A stretch of DNA of 64,000 bases from Fumia xinanensis (GTDB lineage: Bacteria > Bacillota > Clostridia > Oscillospirales > Ruminococcaceae), in the NCBI RefSeq assembly GCF_014384905.1, contig NZ_JACRSV010000002.1, positions 496,001-560,000 of the forward strand, read 5' to 3'. Below are positions 17,245-26,378 of this stretch, piece after piece; the stretch's first letter is position 1; every line of letters starts with the position of its first letter. A program made the translations under genes and the position numbers. The notes beneath the pieces are model-generated. The model saw only the letters and a program-made list of their open reading frames with translations. It searched no databases and was not told the origin of the DNA.

Positions 17245-17330
17245 TGTAAATCCCCCTTTTCTCCGACGGTGTTTCAAATGCTTCTACCTGTCAGTATAAC
17301 AGGTTTTGGCGAAAATGCAACAATTGATGG

Positions 17331-17359
17331 TTGCCTTGAGAGGGGTTTGGTTGTATAAT
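17331..17359 (+). promoter_or_regulatory. SigA-type promoter of the hairpin-rich leader
   Basis: TTGCCT (17331-17336), 17 bases, TATAAT (17354-17359). It would start a transcript of about 480 bases of untranslated leader before the DUF362 gene. Two more TATAAT boxes lie inside the leader at 17529 and 17690. Confidence 0.55.
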
Positions 17360-17370
17360 AAATGCAATCG

Positions 17371-17830
17371 GCAATGGTTTTCACAGAAAACCTTTGCCTG
17401 CACAAGTGCGGCAGCTAAAATGCAAGCATTTTAGCATTGCGTTTCTTTTATCATCATCCGGTTCTGCTGGCGCAGAACTGCGGCGGGTAAACCCGCCTAC
17501 AAATTCCCAAAGGAATTTGCGGATGTGGTATAATATCCACAAATAGCACACAATGTGGGCTATACGCCGCAGGCGCAATCATTTTGTCTCGCAAAATGAT
17601 TTGTGGATGATTATCACCATAACAAAAACAGCTAAAGCTGTTTTGCGCCGCTGAAAGCGGCGTGCAAGCCCTATGGGCTTGCGGATATGGTATAATGACA
17701 TCAAACGGCACGCTTGATGCGCCGTGCATTTCGGGTGCCAAGATTTCTATGGGTTTTGTCGCTATTGCACCGTTTTGCTTGCGGCGGAGTATCGCTGATG
17801 GGACGGAGCCTTTTGCGGGACACAATCGAA
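17371..17830 (+). repeat. Hairpin-rich leader region upstream of the DUF362 gene
   Basis: At least nine short perfect hairpins follow each other: 17371-17397, 17414-17435, 17461-17478, 17482-17497, 17501-17518, 17577-17601, 17625-17644, 17646-17662 and 17664-17682, with stems of 7-10 bp and loops of 2-5 bases. Two copies of a module GCGGAT(G/A)TGGTATAAT follow hairpins at 17519 and 17681. Frames on either strand across it look like chance translation of palindromes. The function is not known to me; candidates are a structured RNA leader or an insertion of a palindromic repeat family. Confidence 0.7.
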
Positions 17831-17843
17831 AGGATGGTTTAAC

Positions 17844-18953
17844 ATGGAAAAGTCAAAAGTCTATTTTACCGATATGCGGGCCGAACCCGGCGAAAACCTT
17901 TTGCAGAAGCTTCAAAAGCTCATTAAAAAGGCGGGAATCGGCGACATCGATTTCAAAAATAAATACGCCGCTATCAAAATCCACTTCGGCGAGCCAGGAA
18001 ACCTTTCCTTCCTGCGGCCGAACTTCGCGAAAGCCGTGGCGGACACGATAAAGGAGCTTGGCGGCAGGCCCTTCCTCACTGACTGCAACACCCTTTATGT
18101 GGGGCGGCGGAAAAACGCCCTCGACCATATGGACGCCGCCTATGAAAACGGGTTCAGCCCCTTTTCGACCGGCTGCCAGGTCATCATCGCCGACGGGCTC
18201 AAGGGCACCGACGAGGTGCTCGTTCCCCTGGAGGACGGCGAGTACGTCAAGGAGGCGAAAATCGGCCGGGCGGTCATGGACGCCGATATTTTTATTTCAT
18301 TAAACCACTTCAAGGGCCACGAGGCAACCGGTTTCGGCGGCGCGCTTAAGAACATCGGCATGGGATGCGGTTCCCGCGCCGGCAAGATGGAGATGCACTC
18401 GTCGGGCAAACCCTTTGTGGAGCGGGAGCTGTGCATCAGCTGCGGCGCCTGTGCCAAAAACTGCGCCCACGGGGCGATTTCCTTCCCGGAGAAAAAGGCT
18501 TCCATCAACCACGGGAAATGCGTCGGGTGCGGGCGGTGCATCGGCGTCTGCCCGGTGGACGCGATCACGCCCGCCAACGACGAGGCAAATGACATCCTCA
18601 ACTACAAGATCGCTGAGTACAGCGCGGCGGTTCTGCGGGGGCGGCCTCACTTCCACATCAGCATTATTATGGACGTGTCTCCGTTCTGCGACTGCCACGC
18701 CGAAAACGACCTGCCCATCATCCCCGACGTGGGGATGCTCGCCTCCTTTGACCCGGTTGCGCTGGACCTCTGCTGCGCCGACCTCTGCAACGCCCAGCCG
18801 CCAATGAAGGGCAGCATTATGGAACAGCGGGAGCCCGTAGGGCACGACCATTTTACCACCCTCCATCCCACTACCCACTGGGAGGCCGCCGTCGACCACG
18901 GCGTCAAGATGGGGCTGGGGAGCCGGGAGTACGAGCTGATTCCCGTTAAATAA
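17844..18953 (+). CDS. DUF362 domain protein with two 4Fe-4S clusters
   Basis: A 369-residue protein. The N-terminal DUF362 region (about 1-185) contains YAAIKIHFGEPGNLSFLRP, FLTDCNTLYVG, and SLNHFKGHEATGFGGALKNIGMGCGSRAGK. Then come two ferredoxin-type clusters, CISCGACAKNCAHGA (about 193-207) and CVGCGRCIGVCPVDA (about 222-236), and more DUF362 sequence to the end. The reaction is unknown; Fe-S content and family company suggest an anaerobic redox or Fe-S assembly role. The start at 17844 follows GAAAGGATGGTTTAAC. It has a long structured leader and its own terminator. Confidence 0.92.
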   Translation: MEKSKVYFTDMRAEPGENLLQKLQKLIKKAGIGDIDFKNKYAAIKIHFGEPGNLSFLRPNFAKAVADTIKELGGRPFLTDCNTLYVGRRKNALDHMDAAYENGFSPFSTGCQVIIADGLKGTDEVLVPLEDGEYVKEAKIGRAVMDADIFISLNHFKGHEATGFGGALKNIGMGCGSRAGKMEMHSSGKPFVERELCISCGACAKNCAHGAISFPEKKASINHGKCVGCGRCIGVCPVDAITPANDEANDILNYKIAEYSAAVLRGRPHFHISIIMDVSPFCDCHAENDLPIIPDVGMLASFDPVALDLCCADLCNAQPPMKGSIMEQREPVGHDHFTTLHPTTHWEAAVDHGVKMGLGSREYELIPVK

Positions 18954-18956
18954 AAA

Positions 18957-18999
18957 CAAAAACCCGCCCCGGCCATCAAACTGCCGGGGCGGGTTTTTC
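18957..18999. terminator. Bidirectional terminator between DUF362 and DUF1540 genes
   Basis: AAAACCCGCCCCGGC pairs with GCCGGGGCGGGTTTTT across a 9-base loop. It serves the converging genes on both sides. Confidence 0.85.
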
Positions 19000-19009
19000 G
19001 TCAAAAGGG

Positions 19010-19177
19010 TTATTTCTTTTCAAAGGACATGCAGTCGGTGCACTGGTCCATGGTGGGGTTTGCTTCGTGAGTGCCAACGAGGATGCGGTCGAGGGCGCAG
19101 TAGTTTTCAGTCTGGCAGTGGTTTGCACACTGGGTAACGGTACATTCGATACAATGGTTTGCTTTGCAGCTATTCAT
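19010..19177 (-). CDS. DUF1540 cysteine-rich protein
   Basis: A 55-residue protein with eight cysteines: CKANHCIECTVTQCANHCQTENYC in the first half and CTDC near the end. This is the DUF1540 pattern, probably a small metal-binding protein, found in spore-forming Firmicutes. ATG at 19177 follows AAGGAGGTCTC. It converges on the DUF362 gene and diverges from rubrerythrin. Confidence 0.88.
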   Translation of the reverse strand: MNSCKANHCIECTVTQCANHCQTENYCALDRILVGTHEANPTMDQCTDCMSFEKK

Positions 19178-19375
19178 AATAAGAGACCTCCTTGTAATGG
19201 TTAATACTTCGTATTTCTGCGCGTTTGATGTATCGCAGACGATACTATATTTCCCGTGAAGTTTTGATTTTATGCGGCGGATGTGTGAATAGTTTTTCGT
19301 CCTCCGCACATAATACCATTGAGATTTTTTCCCAAAAAATCAACTTTAACTTTACGGAAAACAGGAGGAATTCAT

Positions 19376-19984
19376 ATGGCAGCTTCATTGAAGGGAACCA
19401 AAACAATGGAAAATCTCATGCGGGCATTCGCCGGTGAGAGCCAGGCCAGAAACCGTTACACCTTCGCGGCGGCATGCGCCAAAAAGAAACAGCTTTATGT
19501 CATTGAGCAGGTGTTTCAGTTCACCGCCAACCAGGAAAAGGAACACGCCGAGGTGTTCTACAACTTTTTGAAGGATATCGCCGGCGAAAACATCAATGTG
19601 GACGGCAACTACCCCACCGATTTGTACGACGATCCAATTCAGCTTCTTAAGGCTGCCCAGCACAACGAGTACCAGGAGTTTGAGCACGATTACCAGCACT
19701 TTGCCGACGTGGCGAAAGAGGAAGGCTTTAACCAGATTTCTAACACTTTCCGGATGATCGCCGCCATCGAAAAGACCCACGGCGACCGGTTCGGCCGGTA
19801 TGCAAGCGCCTTGGAAAACGGAAGCCTCTTCAAGAGCGGCGAGGGCATCCGCTGGATGTGCCTCAACTGCGGCTATATCCACGAGGGACCCATCGCGCCG
19901 CAGCAGTGCCCGGTGTGCAGTCACGACCAGGGGTATTTTATCCGCCTGAGTGAAGCGCCGTTTCAGGAAACCAACGAAATCTAA
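19376..19984 (+). CDS. rbr: Rubrerythrin
   Basis: A 202-residue rubrerythrin, a non-haem iron peroxidase that protects anaerobes from hydrogen peroxide. The N-terminal ferritin-like di-iron domain has ligands in FAGESQARNRY (about 19), NQEKEHAEVFYNF (about 55), EYQEFEHDY and AIEKTHGDRF (about 130). The C-terminal rubredoxin domain has CLNCGYIHEGPIAPQQCPVCSHDQGYF. Start follows ACAGGAGGAATTCAT. A palindrome-rich but otherwise plain 190-base gap separates it from the divergent DUF1540 gene, so both may share control. Confidence 0.97.
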   Translation: MAASLKGTKTMENLMRAFAGESQARNRYTFAAACAKKKQLYVIEQVFQFTANQEKEHAEVFYNFLKDIAGENINVDGNYPTDLYDDPIQLLKAAQHNEYQEFEHDYQHFADVAKEEGFNQISNTFRMIAAIEKTHGDRFGRYASALENGSLFKSGEGIRWMCLNCGYIHEGPIAPQQCPVCSHDQGYFIRLSEAPFQETNEI

Positions 19985-19995
19985 TGAGAAAACGA

Positions 19996-20030
19996 AACCG
20001 TCGCCGGAATACTGGCGGCGGTTTTTACGA
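19996..20030 (+). terminator. Rubrerythrin terminator
   Basis: ACCGTCGCC-ggaatact-GGCGGCGGT followed by TTTT. Confidence 0.8.
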
Positions 20031-20210
20031 TATACAAGAGATTTTGGAGGAATGCGGGCATCCGGTCCTACGCCAGTAAATTCTTCCCATAAAATGATAG
20101 GGATTTATGGCTTTTATCCCATGTCCCTGCTGATCGTTTTTTCTCGTTTGCCTTTTCCCGTCCGGAGTGATATGATGGAGGGAAGAAAACGGGGAAAGGA
20201 GGGGGCTTTT

Positions 20211-20843
20211 ATGAAACTGCTGCTTCTTGCGTTCGAGCCGGCGGGAAGCTTGCGCTTCGACCCGTCGGGACAGGTGGCTAAAGAGCTTTGCAAACGGCTT
20301 GTGGGCAATATCGAGGGGACGACCGCGCTGATTCCGGCGGTGTTTTCCCGGTGCTGGGAGGCGGCGGGGCAGGCTATTATGGAGGCGCGGCCCCAAGCAG
20401 TGCTGGCGCTGGCCCAGCGGGGGAGCGTTCAGGGGGTCACCTTCGAGCGGGTTGCCCGAAACTTCATCGATGCGGAAATCCCCGACCGGGAAGGGGTCCA
20501 GCCCCGGAACGCTCAAATCGCGGAGGGCGGAGCGGAAATATACGAGACGGCGCTTCCCCTTGAGCAGATGGTGGAGGAAGTCTGCCAAAAGGGGATTCCC
20601 GCCGGGATTTCCCATGACGCAGGGGCCTTTGTATGCAACTATCTTTACTACCACCTGCTCCGAGCGGCGGAAAAGGGGGATTTTAGGACGGTGTTTATCC
20701 ACCTGCCCTATCTGCCGGGGCAGGACGTCCGCCGGGGGACGGAGGGAATGGCGTTTGACGACATGGTGAGAGGGCTGGAGGCGGCGCTGAGAGCTCTTAG
20801 AGCCTCTGGGGGGAATCCGGCAACAGCGGAAAAGGCGCCCTAA
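20211..20843 (+). CDS. pcp: Pyroglutamyl-peptidase I
   Basis: A 210-residue cysteine peptidase that removes N-terminal pyroglutamate. The catalytic Cys and His are visible in GISHDAGAFVCNYLYY (about 133-148) and FIHLPYLPGQ (about 163). The N-terminus is a variant of the family motif (LLAFEPAGSLRFDPS instead of TGFEPFGG-NPS), and the region around the expected Glu is ALAQRGSVQGVTFERVARNF. ATG at 20211 follows AAAGGAGGGGG; the longer frame is not supported. It is the last chromosomal gene before the mobile element. Confidence 0.9.
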   Translation: MKLLLLAFEPAGSLRFDPSGQVAKELCKRLVGNIEGTTALIPAVFSRCWEAAGQAIMEARPQAVLALAQRGSVQGVTFERVARNFIDAEIPDREGVQPRNAQIAEGGAEIYETALPLEQMVEEVCQKGIPAGISHDAGAFVCNYLYYHLLRAAEKGDFRTVFIHLPYLPGQDVRRGTEGMAFDDMVRGLEAALRALRASGGNPATAEKAP

Positions 20844-20957
20844 GCGAATGCTCATGTACGGTAAAGTATCACAAGAAAATTATGTCGAATTGACAGCCGC
20901 CTCCGCTATACCGAATAAGGAAATAAAGAGTCCTCAAATTTTGCGCTACTAAATGAA

Positions 20958-20986
20958 GACGAGCGGAAGTAATCTCCCGCTCGTCA
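20958..20986 (-). terminator. Probable tet(40) terminator
   Basis: GACGAGCGG and CCGCTCGTC flank a 10-base loop just downstream of the tet(40) stop; on the minus strand TTCATTT follows. Confidence 0.55.
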
Positions 20987-21006
20987 GTAAACTTAACTAT
21001 GCCATA

Positions 21007-22227
21007 TCAATCCCGCTTCTTTCCCGCCACCGGCACTAAGAACAGCGCGGGCAACAGCAGGAAAGCGGTACAGACCAGCCCCCAGGGTATGGACACCTGC
21101 TGGGCTACCAGCCCCACAATAGGCCCGCCGATGATCTGCCCGAAAGAGTCCAGCTGTCCGCTGGTGGAAAAGACTGTGGCGCGCATTTTCTCATCCACAT
21201 GGTCGTTCATCCAGGCGGCCAGCACAGGCTCCTTGATGGTGCGCATAAGCCCCGCCAGCAGGAACACCAACAACATGAACCAAAAGCTCCGCCCCACCGC
21301 GAAGAGAACCAGGCACAGGATATACCCGGCGCTGGTGGACATGACCACACTGGTTCGGCTGACAGTCCCTTTTTTCTCCATGCGGGCGATGAGCAACTGA
21401 GAAGCCAGAATACCTAAGCCGTTGCCGATAAGACTGATAACACCGAACCAAGTGACGCTGTTCAGCGGCCCGATAACGGGTATTACCGTGTCATCCAGAA
21501 AATGAGCGGTGGAGAGCCGGTCAAAGCCTTCACTGGCAAGTCCCCCGCATAGTGTGATTGCTAAGAGCGCCAGCAACACAGGTGCGCCTTTCACAAAGCC
21601 CAGGTTGAGCTTGAACAGGCAGACAAAGTCTTTAAGCAAGCCCTGCCGTTCCTCAATAGCAGGGGAGAAGTTGGTTTCTGGCATGATGCGAACCATCACC
21701 AGCCCCAACAACAAGCACAAACTGCCCCCCAAGATGAGAGGCATTTGCAGGTTTATGTTTCCCAGCAGTGTGCCCAGCACCACGCCCAGAACGCTGCCGA
21801 TTTGCCCCATTTGACTGCCCCGCAGGAACACCTTGTCTATGGGTTTGTCCTCTTCCTCCGAGGCAATCCACGCCTCCAGAGCGCCGGTGATGAAGGTATC
21901 ACCGCAACCCCAGACAACCTGGGCCAGCAGAACCGGCGCGAACCACGGTAGCGCACCCTCCATCAGAAAGCCCAGGCCGTAGAGGAACATTCCAATCAGC
22001 ACCGAGCGCCGACGGCTATACAAATCCGCCACCACACCGGTGGGCATCTCGAACAGAAAGCAGGAGGTCTCCAGAACCGTCCCTACCAGGACAAGCTGGA
22101 AAGCATCCAGCTGCACCACCTCCAGGTGGTACACGATGGAAAGCACTGTGGACATAGAAACCGCCAGGGAACAGACAAATCGGAACAGCAGGTAGACAGA
22201 ATATGCCTTTGAATTTTTAGCAAACAT
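21007..22227 (-). CDS. tet(40): Tetracycline efflux MFS transporter Tet(40)
   Basis: A 406-residue major facilitator protein with about 12 hydrophobic segments. It starts MFAKNSKAYSVYLLFRFVC and has the MFS loop motif GVVADLYSRRRSVLIG (about 63-78). Length, sequence and position downstream of a tet ribosomal-protection gene on the same strand match my memory of Tet(40) from gut Clostridia, but I could not compare sequences. It would export tetracycline. The ribosome site AGGAGAATG precedes ATG 22227. The 286-base gap to the upstream gene holds no clear ORF or hairpin on the same strand; tet(40) is usually co-transcribed with its partner. Confidence 0.9.
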   Translation of the reverse strand: MFAKNSKAYSVYLLFRFVCSLAVSMSTVLSIVYHLEVVQLDAFQLVLVGTVLETSCFLFEMPTGVVADLYSRRRSVLIGMFLYGLGFLMEGALPWFAPVLLAQVVWGCGDTFITGALEAWIASEEEDKPIDKVFLRGSQMGQIGSVLGVVLGTLLGNINLQMPLILGGSLCLLLGLVMVRIMPETNFSPAIEERQGLLKDFVCLFKLNLGFVKGAPVLLALLAITLCGGLASEGFDRLSTAHFLDDTVIPVIGPLNSVTWFGVISLIGNGLGILASQLLIARMEKKGTVSRTSVVMSTSAGYILCLVLFAVGRSFWFMLLVFLLAGLMRTIKEPVLAAWMNDHVDEKMRATVFSTSGQLDSFGQIIGGPIVGLVAQQVSIPWGLVCTAFLLLPALFLVPVAGKKRD

Positions 22228-22513
22228 GAAGTTACATTCTCCTAGTATAATAATGGTGTAGTCAAGAACGACTACTGGTTAATAGTTACAAAGTCCAATC
22301 TAATAAATCTATATAGATATAACGGAAGGAGGAGTTCCCCCTCCATCAGAAGTTATAGGACATATTTACCGTGTCTGAGGTTTCCTTAATGCACCAGACA
22401 AAATATAGAGGTATAATCACTGAAGGCAGGATCATTGACGTTTCCTCCTTGGGAGCCGGCCTTCTGGGATATTTCGCAATAGCCAGCAATGAACGCTTGC
22501 ATTGCGCAAGACG

Positions 22514-24433
22514 TTACATTATCTTCTGAAACATATGCCGGATCTTGTCTAAACGGCTGTTCGGGCGGCGTGGCTGAAATACAGGCTCGCCGGAAGTTTC
22601 CTGATACCCTTTTAATTCTGTAATGCAGACACTTCTTCCATTTGTATAAAAATTCAGATCATTCCTATATTCACCGATACAACGGGCAGGGATTTCACCC
22701 TTAAAAATAACTTCATCTTTTTCAAGTCTGGTTGATTCAATGATTGCGCAATACTTTGGTGCATCATTATAAGCCCGTGAAAGATATTCCTGCGGTGCAA
22801 AAAGGGTAAAGGAAAGGTATGGTTCCAACAGTTGTGTCCCTGCTTTTTTCAATGCCTGCTCCAACACGACAGGCGCAAGAAAACGAAAATCAGCGGGGGT
22901 GCTGACCGGGCTGTAATAAACTCCATAATCAAAACAAATTTGGCAGTCTGTCACTCCCCAGCCATATAAGCCCTGCTCCATTCCATAACGCACACCCTCC
23001 ATGACGGCATTTTGAAAACTTTGGTTTAAATAGCCGAGAGATACCTCGCTTTTATATTGTGTTCCGCTTCCAACAGGAAGCGGTGTTACAGTCAAACCAA
23101 TAGATGCCCAAAACGGATTCGGCGGCACTTCAATATGAATCGTGCAGCTCGCTTTTTTTTGCGGTCTTTCCAGATAAATAACCGAAGGCTCTTTCATAGC
23201 CACGCCCACATGATATTTTTCTTCTAATAGCGAACAAATAACTTCTAACTGTACTTTTCCCAAAAAAGATAACATAATCTCATGGGTAACAGTATCAATG
23301 TCAAAATGCAAAAGAGGGTCTGTATCAGCAATCTCTGCGAGGGCATTTAACAGGGCTTCCCTTTGCTCCGGCTTTTGCGGCTCTACCGTTGTCCGAAGTA
23401 ATGGCATGGGATTATCAATCCGTGTTTTGTGAGGCAGGAGTTTTTCATTTCCCAGGATATCGTTCAGTTTCAAAGTATCATCAGCTAAAATAACAATTTC
23501 TCCCGGACAGGCATGGTCAGCCGGGACGATTTCACCATTTGACGGAATACACATTTCTGTAATCTTTATTTTTTCCTTTTTTGACAGCAGCAGGGTATCC
23601 CGTAAATGGAGCGTCCCATGATACAGGCGTAAATAAGAAAGCCGTTTTTTCCGCTCTGTATACTCAACCTTAAAAACATATCCACATAATTCAGACTGAA
23701 TATCGTCCGTTTCTGTAATGAAAGTTTCTATAATCGCTTCAATCAGTTTTTCTGTTCCTAAATTGTCTTTTGCACTCCCATGATAAACAGGAAACAAAGA
23801 GCAGCATCTGGTTCTTTTGCACTTTTCATATTGTAATTCCTGTATATCCAAAGAATCCTCTGCAACATATCGTTCTAATAGTTCATCGCTTCCGGAAATA
23901 ATCATATCCCATTTGTCTAAATCAGAAATATCGGTCATGGTTATCTTTGGCGACAGGGAAACCTCCTGCATGACAATCATATCACTGGTAAGTTTATCTT
24001 TAATGCTTTGGTAAACACACTGCAGGTCGATCCCATTTTGGTCTATCTTATTTATAAAGATAATTGTCGGAATGTCCATTTTCTGAAGCGCATGGAATAA
24101 TATACGGGTTTGTGCCTGTACGCCGTCTTTTGCTGAAATGACTAAAACAGCTCCGTCAAGGACAGATAAAGAGCGGTATGCTTCGGTTAAAAAATCCATA
24201 TGACCGGGAGTGTCCACGATATTGATTTTATAATCATTCCAATAAAAAGAAGTAACCGCTGTCTGAATGGTAATTCCCCGTTGCCGTTCCAAAATCATAG
24301 TGTCTGTTCTTGTGGTCCCTTTATCCACGTTTCCCTGTTCCGCAATCGCTCCACTGGTGTATAGCAGACTTTCTGTCAATGTAGTTTTTCCTGCGTCTAC
24401 ATGGGCCAGAATGCCGATATTGATTATTTTCAT
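22514..24433 (-). CDS. tet(32): Tetracycline resistance ribosomal protection protein, Tet(32)-like
   Basis: A 639-residue EF-G-like GTPase that releases tetracycline from the ribosome. G1 is AHVDAGKTT (about 10-18), G3 is DTPGHMDF (about 75) and G4 is NKID (about 128). Near the C-terminus are the domain IV loop [12 protein letters not shown] and the final [17 protein letters not shown]- and C-termini differ from Tet(O), Tet(M) and Tet(W) as I remember them, so a mosaic O/32/O form is unlikely and Tet(32) fits best. The class assignment is sure, the allele less so. Expression is likely attenuated by the leader described separately. Confidence 0.93.
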   Translation of the reverse strand: MKIINIGILAHVDAGKTTLTESLLYTSGAIAEQGNVDKGTTRTDTMILERQRGITIQTAVTSFYWNDYKINIVDTPGHMDFLTEAYRSLSVLDGAVLVISAKDGVQAQTRILFHALQKMDIPTIIFINKIDQNGIDLQCVYQSIKDKLTSDMIVMQEVSLSPKITMTDISDLDKWDMIISGSDELLERYVAEDSLDIQELQYEKCKRTRCCSLFPVYHGSAKDNLGTEKLIEAIIETFITETDDIQSELCGYVFKVEYTERKKRLSYLRLYHGTLHLRDTLLLSKKEKIKITEMCIPSNGEIVPADHACPGEIVILADDTLKLNDILGNEKLLPHKTRIDNPMPLLRTTVEPQKPEQREALLNALAEIADTDPLLHFDIDTVTHEIMLSFLGKVQLEVICSLLEEKYHVGVAMKEPSVIYLERPQKKASCTIHIEVPPNPFWASIGLTVTPLPVGSGTQYKSEVSLGYLNQSFQNAVMEGVRYGMEQGLYGWGVTDCQICFDYGVYYSPVSTPADFRFLAPVVLEQALKKAGTQLLEPYLSFTLFAPQEYLSRAYNDAPKYCAIIESTRLEKDEVIFKGEIPARCIGEYRNDLNFYTNGRSVCITELKGYQETSGEPVFQPRRPNSRLDKIRHMFQKIM

Positions 24434-24470
24434 GTGATTGTCCTCCCTTTACAGCCCCAAAGGGCATAAA

Positions 24471-24507
24471 AATCCCCAGCAGTAAAATACTTTTACCACT
24501 GGGGATT
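24471..24507 (-). terminator. Transcription attenuator in the tet leader
   Basis: On the minus strand AATCCCCAGTGGTAAAA pairs with the following TTTTACTGCTGGGGATT and is followed by TTTAT. It sits between a nine-codon leader peptide and the tet gene, as in the tet(M)/tet(O)/tet(W) leaders. Confidence 0.85.
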
Positions 24508-24537
24508 CTAATTTGCGGACATACACATATACAGCAT
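24508..24537 (-). CDS. Tet leader peptide MLYMCMSAN
   Basis: Nine codons followed by TAG, ending one base before the attenuator stem. Leader peptides of this kind in tet(M)-type genes couple ribosome stalling by tetracycline to read-through of the terminator. The role here is inferred from position and similarity. Confidence 0.75.
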   Translation of the reverse strand: MLYMCMSAN

Positions 24538-24583
24538 ACACCTATTTGTGATTGCTGTTTTTTGAATATGTCAAAATTGATAA

Positions 24584-24693
24584 GGCAAAAGTATTCTTAA
24601 ATTGGGTACAAAAAACCAAGCCCCCACAAAAGGAGCTATCATAATTCTTTGTTCCCACTATTTGATTATAGTTTTATTTAAGAATACCTTGCC
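24584..24693 (-). promoter_or_regulatory. Long inverted repeat in the tet upstream region
   Basis: GGCAAAAGTATTCTTAAAT (24584-24603 with one extra base) is mirrored by ATTTAAGAATACCTTGCC (24676-24693). This matches the large leader stem reported upstream of Tn916-type tet(M) genes, and it lies upstream of the leader peptide. Confidence 0.6.
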
Positions 24694-24794
24694 GCATATT
24701 TTTTACTCCTTTTCTGGAATGAAGCTATTATATCACATCAGTTTTAGGAAAGCAAGTACTTAAAAGAAATTTTTCTTCCCCTTATATGTAACAA

Positions 24795-24911
24795 TCATAC
24801 CGGCTTCCTGGTGTTCAGAATGGTTTCTGCTGTCTGCTGTGGTGTTTGATTGGAATTGTCCAGCCAAAAGCCGATCCGTGGTGTTGTCTGCATAAATGTA
24901 TCGTATATTGA
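24795..24911 (-). pseudogene. 3' remnant of a P-loop kinase-like gene
   Basis: About 37 codons, reading ...TTPRIGFWLDNSNQTPQQTAETILNTRKPV then stop, look like the C-terminus of a small ATP-binding or phosphotransferase protein. No N-terminal part or start exists; the frame upstream is antisense to the next gene. Probably left over from recombination in the cargo region. Family identity is a guess. Confidence 0.4.
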
Positions 24912-24941
24912 TAAAATCAGCATCAGAGAGGAGGAACCATT

Positions 24942-25397
24942 TTGAACCAGAAACAGACGGATATTACAACAGGAAAGCAAATACGTCATCTGCGAACACA
25001 ATCGGGAATGACACAGGAAGAACTGGCTGGGGAATTGAATGTTACCCGGCAGGCGCTATCGAATTGGGAGAGAGATGTTAATGAACCCGATTTAAATACG
25101 TTGAAAAAAATTTGTTTTCTTTTTGGAGTCCACATGGACGATTTTGCGAAGGAGGTAATAACAAAAATGGAAACATGTGAAAAAAAAGAGAAACGACAAT
25201 TTAATAAGTATGATATGGCAATTGGACTTTTTTATGGTGTCGGGATATTTCTTGGCATTGGTATTTTCTTTGTTGGCGGTTTTATGACAATGTCGGGTGC
25301 AGGGTGGGGAGCATCACTATTTGGCGGTGGCTGTTTTTCTCTTGTATTTGGCTTGATATGCCATGCAGTTATTACATTGAGAAGAAATGACAAATGA
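24942..25397 (+). CDS. XRE-type HTH protein with membrane segments
   Basis: A 151-residue protein. Residues about 8-65 form a Cro/C1 helix-turn-helix (GKQIRHLRTQSGMTQEELAGELNVTRQALSNWERDVNEPDLNTLKKICFLF). Residues about 95-145 form two hydrophobic segments (GLFYGVGIFLGIGIFFVGGF and a second GCFSLVFGLICHAVI). The TTG start at 24942 follows AGAGGAGGAACCAT. Membrane-tethered XRE regulators of this build are common in Clostridia; the target is unknown. It lies within the resistance cargo. Confidence 0.82.
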   Translation: MNQKQTDITTGKQIRHLRTQSGMTQEELAGELNVTRQALSNWERDVNEPDLNTLKKICFLFGVHMDDFAKEVITKMETCEKKEKRQFNKYDMAIGLFYGVGIFLGIGIFFVGGFMTMSGAGWGASLFGGGCFSLVFGLICHAVITLRRNDK

Positions 25398-25476
25398 TGA
25401 CATATCCTGCTTTCTAGACTTTTCGGTCATATCGCGTAAAAAAGCCGCTGCTTTTGGCTTTCCAATAGCGGCGGCA

Positions 25477-25514
25477 AAGGGAAATATCCTTTGAATACCT
25501 TACAGAAGAAAAGT
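25477..25514 (+). pseudogene. Fragment of a second copy of the element's sigma gene
   Basis: These 38 bases match 26699-26736 at 33 positions; the latter is inside the intact sigma-like gene (codons for EISLEYLTDEK). The reading frame is interrupted. It marks a recombination junction in the element. Confidence 0.6.
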
Positions 25515-25610
25515 TTTGCAGCATTATAAAAATAAAAGCCTATACCATTTTGGAAAGAAAAGATACATAATAGTCAAGACGGCAACAATCAGAAGTTATG
25601 GAGGGTAACA

Positions 25611-26378
25611 ATGGAATATAGTAAGGAAGATTTAATGGAAGCAAAAAGGCAAATTTTGGGAGTGGGAGAGAACATGGGAACAGAGGAAAGTAAAAAAATC
25701 TGGGAGAAAAACGCACAATTTTGGGATAATGCAATGGGTGACAAATCTAATGAATTTCACAGAGAGGTAGTGCGTCCCAAAGTAACGGAACTTCTATCTC
25801 CTAATCCTGCGGATTACATTTTGGATATTGCGTGTGGCAATGGAAATTATTCTTCGTATCTTGCACAAAGAGGCGCTTCGATTGTCGCTTTTGATTACAG
25901 CAAAAAAATGATAGAATTGGCTAAAAGACGGCAATCACAATATGCAAAACAAATTGAATTTTGTGTAGCGGATGCGACCAATAGAGAAAGTATATTAGAA
26001 TTAAAAAGAAATCGAGCCTTTACGAAAGCAGTTTCTAATATGGCAATTATGGATATTACGGATATTGAACCACTTCTTATGGCTGTTTATGAACTGTTGG
26101 AGGAAAGCGGAATTTTTGTCTTTGCAACGCAACACCCTTGTTTTATCACGTTGACTGAAAAATATATGACACCGCACAGTTACTATGGTATAGCGATTGA
26201 AGGGCAACCGGAGGAGCAGATTTATTATCATCGTTCCATACAAGATATTTTTAACCTTTGTTTTAGAGCTGGATTTGTCATTGATGGATTTTATGAAGAA
26301 TGTTTCAAAAACAACAAAGAAATTCCTATGGTAATGATAGTAAGGCTTAAAAAGGTAAAACGTGATAGCTTAAAATAA
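25611..26378 (+). CDS. Class I SAM-dependent methyltransferase
   Basis: A 255-residue methyltransferase. Motif I is VLDIACGNGNYSSYLAQRGA-like at about residues 70-88 (ILDIACGNGNYSS), an acidic residue follows in VAFDYSKKMIELAK, and motif II/III lies around FCVADATN. The substrate is unknown. The gene is AT-rich compared with its surroundings. The strong site GGAGGGTAACA favours ATG 25611, but the first ~20 residues (MEYSKEDLMEAKRQI) resemble the start of an unrelated small ORF common in clostridial elements. The original start may be the ATG at 25674 (MGTEESKKIWEKNAQF). Confidence 0.85.
   Translation: MEYSKEDLMEAKRQILGVGENMGTEESKKIWEKNAQFWDNAMGDKSNEFHREVVRPKVTELLSPNPADYILDIACGNGNYSSYLAQRGASIVAFDYSKKMIELAKRRQSQYAKQIEFCVADATNRESILELKRNRAFTKAVSNMAIMDITDIEPLLMAVYELLEESGIFVFATQHPCFITLTEKYMTPHSYYGIAIEGQPEEQIYYHRSIQDIFNLCFRAGFVIDGFYEECFKNNKEIPMVMIVRLKKVKRDSLK

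Noticed and set aside
17454..17825. A 123-codon minus-strand frame in the hairpin-rich leader, and a 129-codon plus-strand frame (17662-18051)
   Set aside because: Both are composed of translated palindromes; neither has a ribosome site, and the second overlaps the DUF362 gene start in another frame.
20844..20957. Exact left attachment site of the mobile element
   Set aside because: I compared the left flank with 33735-33822 and found no convincing direct repeat; TnpX-type elements leave only a dinucleotide, so it cannot be fixed from one sequence.
22390..22530. A 46-codon plus-strand frame between tet(32)-like and tet(40)
   Set aside because: It is antisense to the presumed co-transcript of the two tet genes and has no visible ribosome site or family.
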